Source: Methylobacterium nodulans ORS 2060 (lineage in GTDB: Bacteria > Pseudomonadota > Alphaproteobacteria > Rhizobiales > Beijerinckiaceae). From it: 64,000 nt of DNA. How positions within the stretch are numbered: the first letter of the stretch is position 1; the number at the start of each line of letters is the position of its first letter. The stretch is from the NCBI RefSeq assembly GCF_000022085.1, contig NC_011894.1:3685501-3749500 (forward strand), read 5' to 3'. Below the pieces are notes generated by a model. That model was not told the origin of the DNA, searched no databases, and was given only the letters and a program-made list of their open reading frames with translations. Positions 15,945 to 24,691 of this stretch are shown here, in pieces. The position numbers and the translations under genes were made by a program.

Positions 15945-17207
15945 ATGCCGCTCCCGATGCCGTGCGCCCTGCCACTGCCCGCCAGCCCGCATCCGCGCAG
16001 GATGGTCGCGGGCGCCGCCCTGCTCGCAGGCGCCATGGCCTTGGTCGCGGCCGGCCCCGCCGTGTTGCCGGAAGCCTGGACCGCGTGGCAGCTGCGGGCA
16101 GCCGCGGAGGACCCCGCGGATCTCGCGGCGATCCGGCTGCGGCGCGTCGCCACGCCCGAGCGTCTCGGCGCCGAATTCGACGCCGCTCTCGCGGCCGGCG
16201 ACGCGGATCTGGCGAGAAGCCTCGTGGCGGTGGCGGAGGCCGAGGGCATGCCGGTCTCGGCCGAGCGGCGCACGGCCCTGGCTGCCGCGGAGGATGAGGC
16301 GCTCCGCCGCGGCGTCGCCGACGCGGCACGGGGCTTCGCCACCGGCCGGGGCGAGGGCCTGCCGGGCCTCGCCGGGGCGCTGGCCGGAGACCTCGTCGGC
16401 TACGGCGACCTGCGCGACCTCTGGACGGAGGGCGGCAAGCTCCTGCGTCAAGAGCCCTACGACGAGGTGCTGCTCGGCCTCTCGGCGGTCGGGCTCGCGC
16501 TCACGGGCGTCACGGTGGCGTCGTTCGGCACCGGCGCCGCTGCGAGCGTGCCTGCCCATGCGGGTGCGACGGCCCTGAAGCTCGCGACCCGCACCGGGCG
16601 CCTCTCGAAGCCGCTCCAGGCGACGCTCGCGCGCACGACGCACGGCCTCGTCGATTCCCGCGCGGTCGGCGGCGCGCTTGCCGCCCTCGGTCGTCTCGAT
16701 CTGACGGCCGCCAAGACGACGGTGCGGGCGGCCCTCCGGCCCGGGGCGTTGCGGACCCTGCGTGGCCTCGGCGAGGAAGCCGCCGCGCTCCAGGCGCGGA
16801 TCGGGACGCGCGGCACGCTCCAGGCGCTCTCGGTGGCCGAGAGCGCCGACGACCTGCGCCGGGCGGGCCGCCTCTCGGAGCGGCTCGGCCCACGCAGCCG
16901 CGCCGCCCTCGCCCTGCTCGGCCGCTCGGCGCTCGTGCTGGGATCGGTCGCGTTGACGCTCCTCCAGGCCCTCTGGCTCGGCGCGGCGTGGCTCTTCGGC
17001 GCCGCCCTGCTGTGCCGGCGGCTCGGAACCGCCATCGGCCGCTGGATCTGGCCTCGCCCCCTACCCGGCCGACGCCGCATGGAAAGCCGAGACAATGACC
17101 GTCAGGGCGCCGCGGATACGCGGCGCCTGCGGCTGCGCATGCAGGACCACCTTGGAGGATGGGAGCGGCGGCAGGCCGAACGCGCTCCCGACCTCGAGCG
17201 CGCCTGA
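15945..17207 (+). CDS. Hypothetical membrane protein
   Basis: A 420-residue protein with a hydrophobic N-terminal segment (about residues 22-42), a central hydrophobic pair (about 165-200) and a C-terminal one (about 320-355, ALVLGSVALTLLQALWLGAA). The segments between are Ala/Arg-rich and helical. The likely location is the inner membrane. I do not recognise the family. The C-terminal 30 residues overlap frames leading into the tautomerase remnant, so the true end could differ. Confidence 0.6.
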   Translation: MPLPMPCALPLPASPHPRRMVAGAALLAGAMALVAAGPAVLPEAWTAWQLRAAAEDPADLAAIRLRRVATPERLGAEFDAALAAGDADLARSLVAVAEAEGMPVSAERRTALAAAEDEALRRGVADAARGFATGRGEGLPGLAGALAGDLVGYGDLRDLWTEGGKLLRQEPYDEVLLGLSAVGLALTGVTVASFGTGAAASVPAHAGATALKLATRTGRLSKPLQATLARTTHGLVDSRAVGGALAALGRLDLTAAKTTVRAALRPGALRTLRGLGEEAAALQARIGTRGTLQALSVAESADDLRRAGRLSERLGPRSRAALALLGRSALVLGSVALTLLQALWLGAAWLFGAALLCRRLGTAIGRWIWPRPLPGRRRMESRDNDRQGAADTRRLRLRMQDHLGGWERRQAERAPDLERA

Positions 17208-17259
17208 GGGCGCGGTGCGGCGCGCCAGAGGGCGAATCTCCCGCCGGTCGTCCTGGGCG

Positions 17260-17394
17260 CGCACGATCACAGCACCGAAGCTCCGGGCCCGCGATCCGGG
17301 ACTGCGCCCGGAAGACGTGCTGATCAGCCTCGTGGAGGTGAAGCCGGAGAACTAGCCCCTCGGTCACGGGGCAATGCAGTACGGGCCGCGCTGA
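17260..17394 (+). pseudogene. Remnant of a 4-oxalocrotonate-tautomerase-family gene
   Basis: The frame ending at 17355 encodes DPGLRPEDVLISLVEVKPEN, an excellent match to the C-terminal strand of tautomerase-family proteins (usual form: GxRPEDVFINLVEVxxENWSFGNGEAQYA). Here the Trp after Glu-Asn is a TAG stop. Past it the same frame continues PLGHGAMQYGPR, aligning with SFGNGEAQY. The N-terminal part, including the catalytic Pro1, is not recognisable upstream. This is a decayed gene end. Confidence 0.65.
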
Positions 17395-17463
17395 TCCCCG
17401 CCCCGGACGCGCGAAGGTCCGGCCGGGGCGCCCCCCGGCCGGACCTCCCGATGTGACCGCGGA

Positions 17464-18309
17464 TCAGCGGCGGTCGGTCTCGGCCGGCCGGCGGGCGGGT
17501 GGCAGCTCGTCCTCCATGCCGGTATGGCGCTCGCGCGTGGTGCCGGCGAGCCCGTCGCGTTCCACCGCCGCGTCGATCGCCTGGGCGGCCGGCGGCGCGC
17601 CCGCCGCGTAGGGCATGCCGCCCGTCGGGATGCCCGCGCCGGTGTTGAGGCCGGTGGTGGTCGAGCCGGCCGCGCCGATGGCGGTGCTGCCGATCTCGCC
17701 GCCCGCCACCGGGGCGGGGTTGCTGAAGGATCCGGTCGTGTCGTGGCGGCCGCTCCAGCCCTCGCTCCGCCAGCTCTGGGCACGCTGGTCGAGGTCGACC
17801 GAGCCATGCTCCTTCAGGATATCCGCGACGCGGTCGGCGGTGGCATCGTCGGCGCGCACCGTCACCAGGGTGCCGCCGCGGCGCACGCCCTCGGCATAGG
17901 TGTGGGCCTCGTCCTCGCTCAGGCCCGCGCCGGTGAGCGAACCGATGATGCCGCCCGCCGCCGCGCCGACGCCGGCGCCGGCAAGCGTCGAGACGAGCCA
18001 GCCCGCCGCCACGACGGGGCCGACGCCCGGGATCGCCATCAGGCCGAGGCCGGTGAGCAGGCCCGCGCCGCCGCCGAGCACGGTGCCGATGCTCGCCCCC
18101 GCTGCTGCCCCGTCCGAGGCCTTGTGGGCGGTCTCGCCAGTGTCGGTCGTGACATGGCCGGTCGTGACATGGCGCGAGTAGCGGTCGCCCTCGTTGCTGG
18201 CGACGATGCTGATGTCGGAATGCGGCACGCCGGCCGCCTCCACCTTCCGCACGGCGGTGGCGGCGTCATCGTAGGAATCGAACAGGGCCGAAAGGGTACG
18301 GGTCGCCAT
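17464..18309 (-). CDS. General-stress/glycine-zipper protein
   Basis: A 281-residue protein. The N-terminal RTLSALFDSYDDAATAVRKV then EAAGVPHSDISIV is the fold found in heat-induced YflT/GSP17M-like stress proteins. A glycine/alanine-rich hydrophobic stretch (about residues 75-135, glycine-zipper style) follows, then TLVTVRADD, and a disordered Gly/Thr/Pro-rich tail. It may associate with membranes under stress. ATG 18309 has GGAG upstream; an alternative start lies at 18324. Confidence 0.8.
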   Translation of the reverse strand: MATRTLSALFDSYDDAATAVRKVEAAGVPHSDISIVASNEGDRYSRHVTTGHVTTDTGETAHKASDGAAAGASIGTVLGGGAGLLTGLGLMAIPGVGPVVAAGWLVSTLAGAGVGAAAGGIIGSLTGAGLSEDEAHTYAEGVRRGGTLVTVRADDATADRVADILKEHGSVDLDQRAQSWRSEGWSGRHDTTGSFSNPAPVAGGEIGSTAIGAAGSTTTGLNTGAGIPTGGMPYAAGAPPAAQAIDAAVERDGLAGTTRERHTGMEDELPPARRPAETDRR

Positions 18310-18382
18310 GGGGCGCTCCATCATGTGAGGAATCGAGAGAATCGGACAGCGTCAGCCATTGCAGCCTGCGTCGCTGCCAGCG

Positions 18383-18772
18383 TCACTGCGTGACGGCGAC
18401 ATTGCCCTTGAAGTCGAGGCCGACCTGGACGGGCTTGCCCGCCTGCATCGCGCTGCCGCGCCAGATGCCCTGGTCGTCCTTCTTGAGATCCTTGACCTCC
18501 GTAAAGCCGGACTTCTCCAGGCGGCTGCGGGCCTGCCCCTCAGTGAAGCTGTTGGCGCCGGGCTCGAGCTTGGCGTTGGTCAGCGTGCCGGTGGTGCTGG
18601 GATCGTTCTTGTCGACCGTGTCGGTGTTCGGCCGGGTGACGGCCTCCTGCCCCTGCGACTGGGTGCTGGGCTTGGCATCCCGCGCCGGCTCGCCGGTGAC
18701 GGTGGTCTGGGCCTGCGCGATCCCGGCCCCGAGCAGGCTCAGGGTCGCCACAGTGATCAGGGTGGTGCGCAT
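18383..18772 (-). CDS. Secreted small protein, PepSY-like C-terminus
   Basis: A 129-residue protein with a clear signal peptide (MRTTLITVATLSLLGAGIAQ, cut after AQA). A disordered Thr/Asp/Asn linker leads to a small domain (EGQARSRLEKSGFTEVKDL, then GIWRGSAMQAGKPVQVGLD) of the sort seen in PepSY-like periplasmic proteins. AGGAG precedes the ATG. It is likely periplasmic with a stress or envelope role, unproven. The message would read away from flhA. Confidence 0.8.
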   Translation of the reverse strand: MRTTLITVATLSLLGAGIAQAQTTVTGEPARDAKPSTQSQGQEAVTRPNTDTVDKNDPSTTGTLTNAKLEPGANSFTEGQARSRLEKSGFTEVKDLKKDDQGIWRGSAMQAGKPVQVGLDFKGNVAVTQ

Positions 18773-19116
18773 GATCTCCTCGATGTTTGCCTGTTTGCGT
18801 ACCGTCTCAATCGTTACGCCGCCGCTTGGTTCCGTTTTTTGCCGTCTCCCGCAGCGCAAGCACGTCGTTCAACGACTCTATTCCAAACTTGACCGTCCTG
18901 GTTCCGGGTTTGTGCTTGTTTTTTGTTGCGACACGGCACCCTCTTGAATTCTGAATGTTGCGGAGCAGCGAAGAGCAGGGCCGCATGATCGCGAGATGAT
19001 CGATGCGGAATGCTGCGGCGCGCGGGCGGAGGAAAGCCGCCGGCAGGCACCCTTAACGGATCCTTCACCATGCACCCGGCAGATCTTGCCGAGTGTCAGT
19101 CGGGATGCGGGGGCCG
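18773..19116. promoter_or_regulatory. Divergent intergenic region upstream of flhA
   Basis: About 340 bases separate the leftward secreted-protein gene from rightward flhA, so both promoters must lie here. The sequence is locally richer in T (for example the TTGTTTTTTGTTG stretch near 18916). I see GGAACC-type hexamers on the minus strand, but none at the spacing expected for a stress-sigma promoter, so no box is called. Confidence 0.4.
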
Positions 19117-21231
19117 ATGAGCGAGGCGAAGGCGACGGGGCTCGAGGCGATGCGCGCCTTCGCTGTGCCGACGCGAGCGGATCTCGTCGGCCTGACCAAG
19201 CGCAGCGACCTCGTGCTCGCCGTCGCGGTGATGGGCATCCTCGTGGTGCTGATCTTCCCGCTGCCGGCGCTCCTGCTCGATCTCCTGCTCGCGGTCTCGA
19301 TCATCCTGTCCGTGCTGATCCTGATGACGGGCCTGTTCATCGAGAACCCGCTCGAATTCACGGTCTTCCCGACCGTGCTGCTCATCGCCACGATGCTGCG
19401 GCTGGCGCTGAACCTCGCCTCGACGCGCCTGATCCTCGGCCACGGCCACGAGGGCACGGCGGCAGCGGGCCAGGTCATCGAGGCCTTCGGCCATTTCGTG
19501 ATGGGCGGCAACTTCCTGATCGGGATCATCGTGTTCGCGATCCTGATCATCGTGAACTTCGTGGTGATCACGAAGGGCTCGGGGCGGATCGCCGAGGTCG
19601 CGGCGCGCTTCAGCCTCGACGCGATGCCCGGCAAGCAGATGGCCATCGACGCGGATCTTTCGGCCGGGCTCATCGACGAGAAGACCGCGCGGGCGCGCCG
19701 TCAGGCGCTGGAGGAGGAGAGCGCCTTCTTCGGGGCGATGGACGGCGCCTCGAAATTCGTGCGCGGCGACGCTGTGGCGGCGCTCCTCATCACGGCCATC
19801 AACGTGGTGGGCGGCATCATCATCGGCACGATGCAGCAGGGGATGGGCTTCTCCGCCGCCGCGAAGACCTACACGCTCCTCACGGTCGGCGACGGCTTGG
19901 TGAGCCAGGTGCCGGCCCTCATCGTCTCGACGGCAGCGGGCCTGCTCGTCTCGAAGGCGGGCGTGCGCGGGGCCGCCGACCGGGCGCTCGGGCGCCAGAT
20001 CGCCAACTACCCGAAGGCGCTCGGCATGTCGGCGGCGGTGATGCTGCTGATTGCGCTCCTGCCCGGCATCCCGATGCTGCCCTTCCTGGTCCTCGCGGGC
20101 GGCGCGGCCTTCCTCGCGCGGCGCATCGCAAGGCTGCCGAAGGCGGCCGATCCGGAGGCGGCCGCAGCGCCGGGCGCGGCCGCGGCTCCTGAGGAGGAGA
20201 CCGTCTCGGACCTGCTGCGGCTCGACGACCTCAAGCTGGAGATGGGCTACGCGCTTATCGCCCTCGTCAACGGCCCGGGCGGCCAGGACCGGCTGACCGA
20301 GCAGATCAAGGCCCTGCGGCGGCAGCTCGCGGCGGAGCTCGGCTTCGTGATGCCCTCGGTGCGCATCCTCGACAACGTCCAGCTCGACGCCAACACCTAC
20401 ATCATCCGCGTCAAGGAGATCGAAGCGGGCACCGGCCAGATCTTCCCCGGTCAGTACATGGCCATGGACCCGATGGGCGGGCAGGTGCAGCTCCCCGGCC
20501 AGCACCTGCTGGAGCCGACCTTCGGGCTGCCCGCGACCTGGATCGACGCCTCCCTGCGGGATCAGGCGCAGCTGCGCGGCTACACGGTGGTGGATGCGGC
20601 GACCGTCGTCTCGACCCATCTCACCGAGGTGATCAAGGCGCATGTCGCCGAGCTCCTCAACCACGTCGAGGTGCAGAAGCTCCTCAAGGAGCTGCCCAAG
20701 GAGCACGGCGAGCTCCTCCGGGAGATCGTGCCGAGCCAGATCGCCACGACGGGCATCCAGCGGGTGCTGCAATACCTTCTCGCCGAGCGCGTCTCGATCC
20801 GCGACCTCGGGACGATCGTCGAGGGCATCGCGGAGGTGGCCGGCCACGTGAAGAACCCGCGCGACATCGTGGAGCATGTCCGCGCCCGGCTCGGCCGCCA
20901 GATCTGCGCCCAGTACCAGGGCCCGGGCGGGGTGCTGCCGATCATCACCCTCTCGCCCGCCTGGGAGAGCGCCTTCCTCGAATCGATCATCGGCCAGGGG
21001 GACGAGCGCCACCTCGCCATGCAGCCCTCCCGGCTCTCGGACTTCGTCACCACGGTCCGCGACCGCTTTGAGGAGGCCGCCCGCATGGGCGAGATGCCGG
21101 TTCTCGTCACCTCGGTCCAGGCCCGGCCCTTCGTGCGCTCGATCATCGAGCGCTTCCGGCGCGAGACGCCGGTGATGAGCCAGGCCGAGATCCATCCGCG
21201 GGCGCGGCTGAAGACCGTGGGATCGGTCTGA
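19117..21231 (+). CDS. flhA: Flagellar export protein FlhA
   Basis: A protein of about 704 residues with the full FlhA architecture. The N-terminal membrane half has about eight hydrophobic segments, including the FHIPEP-family signature around RLALNLASTRLILGHGHEG, and the charged FHIPEP loop around residues 160-200. The cytoplasmic half contains MPSVRILDNVQL, GQHLLEPTFGLPATWID and VVSTHLTEVIK. It forms the gate of the flagellar type III export apparatus. ATG 19117 is taken; GTG 19093 and ATG 19105 are in frame. Confidence 0.96.
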   Translation: MSEAKATGLEAMRAFAVPTRADLVGLTKRSDLVLAVAVMGILVVLIFPLPALLLDLLLAVSIILSVLILMTGLFIENPLEFTVFPTVLLIATMLRLALNLASTRLILGHGHEGTAAAGQVIEAFGHFVMGGNFLIGIIVFAILIIVNFVVITKGSGRIAEVAARFSLDAMPGKQMAIDADLSAGLIDEKTARARRQALEEESAFFGAMDGASKFVRGDAVAALLITAINVVGGIIIGTMQQGMGFSAAAKTYTLLTVGDGLVSQVPALIVSTAAGLLVSKAGVRGAADRALGRQIANYPKALGMSAAVMLLIALLPGIPMLPFLVLAGGAAFLARRIARLPKAADPEAAAAPGAAAAPEEETVSDLLRLDDLKLEMGYALIALVNGPGGQDRLTEQIKALRRQLAAELGFVMPSVRILDNVQLDANTYIIRVKEIEAGTGQIFPGQYMAMDPMGGQVQLPGQHLLEPTFGLPATWIDASLRDQAQLRGYTVVDAATVVSTHLTEVIKAHVAELLNHVEVQKLLKELPKEHGELLREIVPSQIATTGIQRVLQYLLAERVSIRDLGTIVEGIAEVAGHVKNPRDIVEHVRARLGRQICAQYQGPGGVLPIITLSPAWESAFLESIIGQGDERHLAMQPSRLSDFVTTVRDRFEEAARMGEMPVLVTSVQARPFVRSIIERFRRETPVMSQAEIHPRARLKTVGSV

Positions 21232-21312
21232 CCGGGTGGGCTCCGCGGGATTCCCGCCGCACGCCCCGCGGCAGCGCTCGTCTGACGCTGCGTGACGCTC
21301 TATCTCGGCGGC

Positions 21313-22290
21313 ATGGGACACGACCACGCGCACCACAACCACAATGGTCACGATCACCCCGGCCATCGGCATGGCCACCCGCATGTCCATGCGGGCCACG
21401 CGCATGTCCACGCGCCCGCGCGGTTCGGCACGGCCTTCGCGATCGGCATCGCGCTGAATACTGGCTTCGTGCTGGTGGAGGCGGTGTTCGGCATCGTCAG
21501 CGACTCGGTAGCGCTGCTCGCCGATGCCGGGCACAACCTCTCGGACGTGCTCGGCCTCGTCGTCGCCTGGGCGGCGGCGGTGCTGGGCCGGAGGGCCCCT
21601 TCGGCGCGGTTCACCTACGGGCTTCGCAGCTCCTCGATCCTCGCCGCCCTGTTCAACGCCGTGTTCCTGCTCGTGGCGGTGGGCGCCATTGCCTGGGAGG
21701 CGCTGCAGCGCTTCGCGAACCCGCCGCCGGTCGCGGGCCCGACCGTGATCACCGTCGCGCTGGTGGGCATCGCCATCAACGGCATCACCGCGTGGCTGTT
21801 CGCCTCCGGCCGCAGGGACGATCTCAACATCCGGGGCGCCTACCTGCACATGGTGGCGGATGCCGCCGTCTCGGCGGGCGTGGTGCTGGCGGGCATCGTG
21901 ATCGTGCTCACGGGCTGGAGCTGGGTCGACCCGCTGGTGAGCCTCGTGATCGTGGCGGTGATCGTCGCCGGCACTTGGGGGCTGCTGCGCGACAGCGTGA
22001 CCATGTCGCTCGCCGCCGTGCCGCCGGGCATCGACCCCGCCGCCGTGCGGCTCTGCCTCGCCGAGCGGCCGGGCGTCGCCGAGGTCCACGACCTGCATGT
22101 CTGGTCGATGAGCACCACCGAGACCGCGCTCACCGCCCACCTGGTGATGCCGGGCGGCCACCCCGGCAACTCGTTCCTCGGCGAGTGCGCGCAGGTGCTG
22201 CGCGAGCGCTTCGGCATCGCGCATGTCACCCTGCAGGTGGAGCTTGCAGGCGGACCGGCCTGCGCGCTCGCCCCCGACCACGTGGTCTGA
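21313..22290 (+). CDS. Cation diffusion facilitator (zinc/cobalt/cadmium efflux)
   Basis: A 325-residue CDF transporter. The first 35 residues are extremely His-rich (HDHAHHNHNGHDHPGHRHGH), a metal-binding tail. Six membrane segments follow, with the metal site in LLADAGHNLSDVL (segment 2, HxxxD) and AYLHMVADAAVSAG (segment 5). The C-terminal cytoplasmic domain has VHDLHVWSMS. It exports divalent metals in exchange for protons. ATG 21313 is preferred; GTG 21292 would add seven residues. Confidence 0.93.
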   Translation: MGHDHAHHNHNGHDHPGHRHGHPHVHAGHAHVHAPARFGTAFAIGIALNTGFVLVEAVFGIVSDSVALLADAGHNLSDVLGLVVAWAAAVLGRRAPSARFTYGLRSSSILAALFNAVFLLVAVGAIAWEALQRFANPPPVAGPTVITVALVGIAINGITAWLFASGRRDDLNIRGAYLHMVADAAVSAGVVLAGIVIVLTGWSWVDPLVSLVIVAVIVAGTWGLLRDSVTMSLAAVPPGIDPAAVRLCLAERPGVAEVHDLHVWSMSTTETALTAHLVMPGGHPGNSFLGECAQVLRERFGIAHVTLQVELAGGPACALAPDHVV

Positions 22291-22326
22291 TTCGTCCGGA
22301 GATGATCAAGGATCGTCTCGCCCGGC

Positions 22327-22501
22327 CTCCCCTCGCCCCCTTTCCCGGGTGCATGGAGCGCCAGCGGAATGCGACCCGGGATCCGCAGAAGAAGCCGCGC
22401 AGCGACCGCTTGTCAGCCACGCTGGAGACAACCGGAGCCGCTGCGCGGCAACTCACCCTGCTGGTTCCCGGATCTCCTAGCGCTGCAGTCGTCCGGGAAA
22501 G
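22327..22501. repeat. Dispersed palindromic repeat family A, copy 1
   Basis: This copy matches 45245-45432 through long identical runs (GCGCCAGCGGAATGCGACCC, CTGGAGACAACCGGAGCCGC, TGCGCGGCAACTCACC). The ends are inverted copies of one another (CCCTTTCCCGG...AGCGCCAGCGGAA against its complement), with inner arms GCGCAGCG/CGCTGCGC, so the whole unit can fold on itself. The right arm here is shorter than in copy 2. The IS110 element abuts its right end. Confidence 0.85.
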
Positions 22502-22516
22502 CATCTGTGTTTGGCG

Positions 22517-23497
22517 TCAAGCCTGTTGGGGCTGATTTGGCGTCCAGAGGCGGTCCTGAGCGATGAGGCTGTTGGCCAGCACGGCGAGCTTGCGGGCCAC
22601 GGCGATGATGGCGCACTTTGGCTTCTTGCCGTTGGCGATCAGGCGTTCGTGGAAGGCTTTCAGGCCGGCGTTGTGGCGGGCGGCCGAGAGCGCCGCGAGG
22701 TAGAGGACGCGGCGCACGGGCGGGCGGCCGCCCCAGATGACCCGCACGCCCTGGCGCGCGCCGGAATCGTCGGCGACCGGCGCCAGGCCCGCCAGCAGGC
22801 CGATCTGCCGGCTGCTGCAGGTGCCCAGCTCGGCCAGGCTGGCCACCAGGGTGGCCGCGATCGTGTCCCCGATCGAGGGGATCGAGACCAGGATGGCATG
22901 CCGCCGGGCCAGTCCGGGATCGGCCGCGATGAGCCGGCGGATCTCGCCGGCAAGGGCCTCGATGTCCGCGGCGATCCTGGCCAGACGGTCCTGGAGCTGG
23001 CGGATCAGGAACGGGCTTGCGGCCGCGGCCAGCTGGTTCTTGAGGGCGGTTTGTTCGGCCACGGCGCTGTCGCGGGCCGCGACCAGTTCCTGGAGCGCTT
23101 CGAGCGCGTCCGAGGCCGGCGGGCGCTGCGGGGGGGCCATCACCGCGGCAAACTGCGCCAGCACGCGGGCATCGAGCCGATCGGTCTTGGCCCAGATGCC
23201 TTGCGCCTTGGCGAACATGCGCACCCGAAACGGATCGACGACGGCGACCGGCAGGCCCGAGGCATGCAGGCTGCGGCGGGTCTGGCGGTGCCACTTGCCG
23301 GTGGCCTCGACCACGACCAGCCCCAGAGCAAAGCGCCCAAGCCAGCGCTTGAGCTGCCGGATGCCGACCTCGGTATTGGCGAACCGCTGGGCTTGGCCGG
23401 AGGGGAGGACGTGGACGTCGAGCCAGCTCTTGCTGACGTCGATCCCCACGCTAGACTTGCCCGCGGTCTCTTGTTTGGACACTTCCTTGCCTTGCAT
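22517..23497 (-). CDS. IS110-family transposase
   Basis: A 326-residue recombinase. The N-terminal RuvC-like DEDD domain shows VGIDVSKSWLDVHVL, VVVEATGKWHR and KTDRLDARVLAQF. The C-terminal transposase-20 domain shows LVSIPSIGDTIAATLVASL and ALSAARHN with the serine nucleophile expected in this family. The reading frame is intact, so the element may be active. No terminal inverted repeats or flanking duplications are evident, as usual for the family. ATG 23497 is taken; an upstream ATG at 23518 is in frame. Confidence 0.94.
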   Translation of the reverse strand: MQGKEVSKQETAGKSSVGIDVSKSWLDVHVLPSGQAQRFANTEVGIRQLKRWLGRFALGLVVVEATGKWHRQTRRSLHASGLPVAVVDPFRVRMFAKAQGIWAKTDRLDARVLAQFAAVMAPPQRPPASDALEALQELVAARDSAVAEQTALKNQLAAAASPFLIRQLQDRLARIAADIEALAGEIRRLIAADPGLARRHAILVSIPSIGDTIAATLVASLAELGTCSSRQIGLLAGLAPVADDSGARQGVRVIWGGRPPVRRVLYLAALSAARHNAGLKAFHERLIANGKKPKCAIIAVARKLAVLANSLIAQDRLWTPNQPQQA

Positions 23498-23835
23498 ACG
23501 GGACTTGCTCCCCAGCATCTGTTCAGGACAAGAGCCAGAGGGCGGCCGGATCCTGCTTTCCCACGGTGCCAATCCTAGAGGGAGATCGATCCCGGCCGCC
23601 CGCGTCGCGGCCGGTGGCCACCGGCCGCGACGCACCTCACAGCTTGGTGCGCTGGTCGGCCCGTCAAACATGCAAGAGGGAGCGCGAAGGGGCGGAGAAT
23701 CCGGGATGGGGCGGAGAACCATCCGCCTGAGCAAAAATGACGGGATCTCGGTTCGTGTCGGAGGATGCGGAACGGTCGAGACCCAGGCGCCGCATCCCCA
23801 CCCCCATATCCCCACCCCCATGAAGGGGTGCCGCG
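23498..23835 (-). other. Non-coding leader of the IS110 element and flank
   Basis: About 340 bases upstream of the transposase contain no credible gene. In IS110-group elements the non-coding end upstream of the recombinase encodes a structured guide (bridge) RNA, so the first roughly 180 bases here are the expected place. The outer IS boundary is not visible. A perfect 32-bp palindrome sits inside at 23602-23633. Confidence 0.4.
23602..23633. repeat. Perfect 32-bp palindrome
   Basis: The sequence equals its own reverse complement over 32 bases, outer arm GCGTCGCGGCCGGTGG. It lies about 105 bases upstream of the IS110 transposase start. It could be a strong RNA hairpin or cruciform. There is no T tract beside it, so a simple terminator is unlikely. 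Confidence 0.9.
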
Positions 23836-24684
23836 TCAGCGCTTCCGCAGCCAGAGGCTCGTCTCGAAGGCCCCCGGCACGAGCGGCAGCCGGGCGACCG
23901 GGCTGGCGTCGAGCCAGCGCGTGCGCGTGACCACGTAGCGGCTCGCGAATTCCAGCGCGTAGGCGCCGCCCTGCAGGAGCGCCCCCACCGCCACCTGCTC
24001 GTTGTAGCCGCGCCAGGCCCACGCCTCCGGATAGGCGTCGGGCAGGAACACGTCGTGCAGGTGCACGAGGACGCCCGGCGCGAGGCGCGGCAGCACGTCG
24101 AGGAGCAGGCGGTCGACATCCGTGCCCGGCATCGCCACATGGCTCGAATCGATGAAGAGCACGTCCCCCGCCGCGAGATCCGCGGCCGCCTCGGCATCCT
24201 CGGCGCCGAACAGCCGGGCCTCGTGCCGCAGGCCCGGCAGGGCGGGCAGTCTTGCGCGCGGCTGCGGGTCGATGCAGGTGATCGCCGTCGCGAGGGCCCC
24301 ATCTGCCACGGCCTGGGCCATGAAGCGGGTCGAGTGGCCCGAACCGATCTCGAGGATGCGCCGGGGCCGCTCCTGCCGCACCAGCGCGTAGGCGGCGGCC
24401 GCGTCGAGGCGGGGGAACCAGTCCTGCGTGAACCGGGCCGGCACCGGCCCGGCAAGGCCCGGACCTCCCGCGGCGATGCGGCCGAGCTCGGGAGCGAGCG
24501 CCTCGATCCCGGCGAGCCGGGACCGGAAGGCGGGCTCGGCGGCCCGGAACAGCGGATCGAGCGCCGGGTAGCCGCCGGGGCGGGCCGAGGCGGCGTGCCG
24601 ATAGGGAATGAAGAAGCCGCCGGCCGGCAGGCCGGCGAGGGCGGCCAGCGCGAGCTGCGCCCGGCGCAGCCGCGTCCGGATCAT
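23836..24684 (-). CDS. Class I SAM-dependent methyltransferase
   Basis: A 282-residue protein with a methyltransferase_24-type core. RRILEIGSGHSTRFMAQAV binds SAM, TCIDPQPRA ends strand 2, DVLFIDSSH is the motif after strand 4, and PGVLVHLHDVFLPDAYPE follows. The substrate is unknown; similar proteins are found in cell-surface or secondary metabolism loci. ATG 24684 is taken because the upstream in-frame extension runs into a dispersed repeat. Confidence 0.85.
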   Translation of the reverse strand: MIRTRLRRAQLALAALAGLPAGGFFIPYRHAASARPGGYPALDPLFRAAEPAFRSRLAGIEALAPELGRIAAGGPGLAGPVPARFTQDWFPRLDAAAAYALVRQERPRRILEIGSGHSTRFMAQAVADGALATAITCIDPQPRARLPALPGLRHEARLFGAEDAEAAADLAAGDVLFIDSSHVAMPGTDVDRLLLDVLPRLAPGVLVHLHDVFLPDAYPEAWAWRGYNEQVAVGALLQGGAYALEFASRYVVTRTRWLDASPVARLPLVPGAFETSLWLRKR

Positions 24685-24691
24685 CCCGCGC

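Noticed and set aside
18773..19092. Stress-sigma (EcfG-type) promoter from GGAACC hexamers on the minus strand
   Set aside because: No CGTT -10 element at the expected 18-19 base spacing.
19096..22281. 1061-codon open frame on the minus strand opposite flhA and the CDF gene
   Set aside because: Low-complexity Arg/His/Asp/Gly-rich translation with no domain, antisense to two firmly identified genes. Long antisense frames are common at this GC content.
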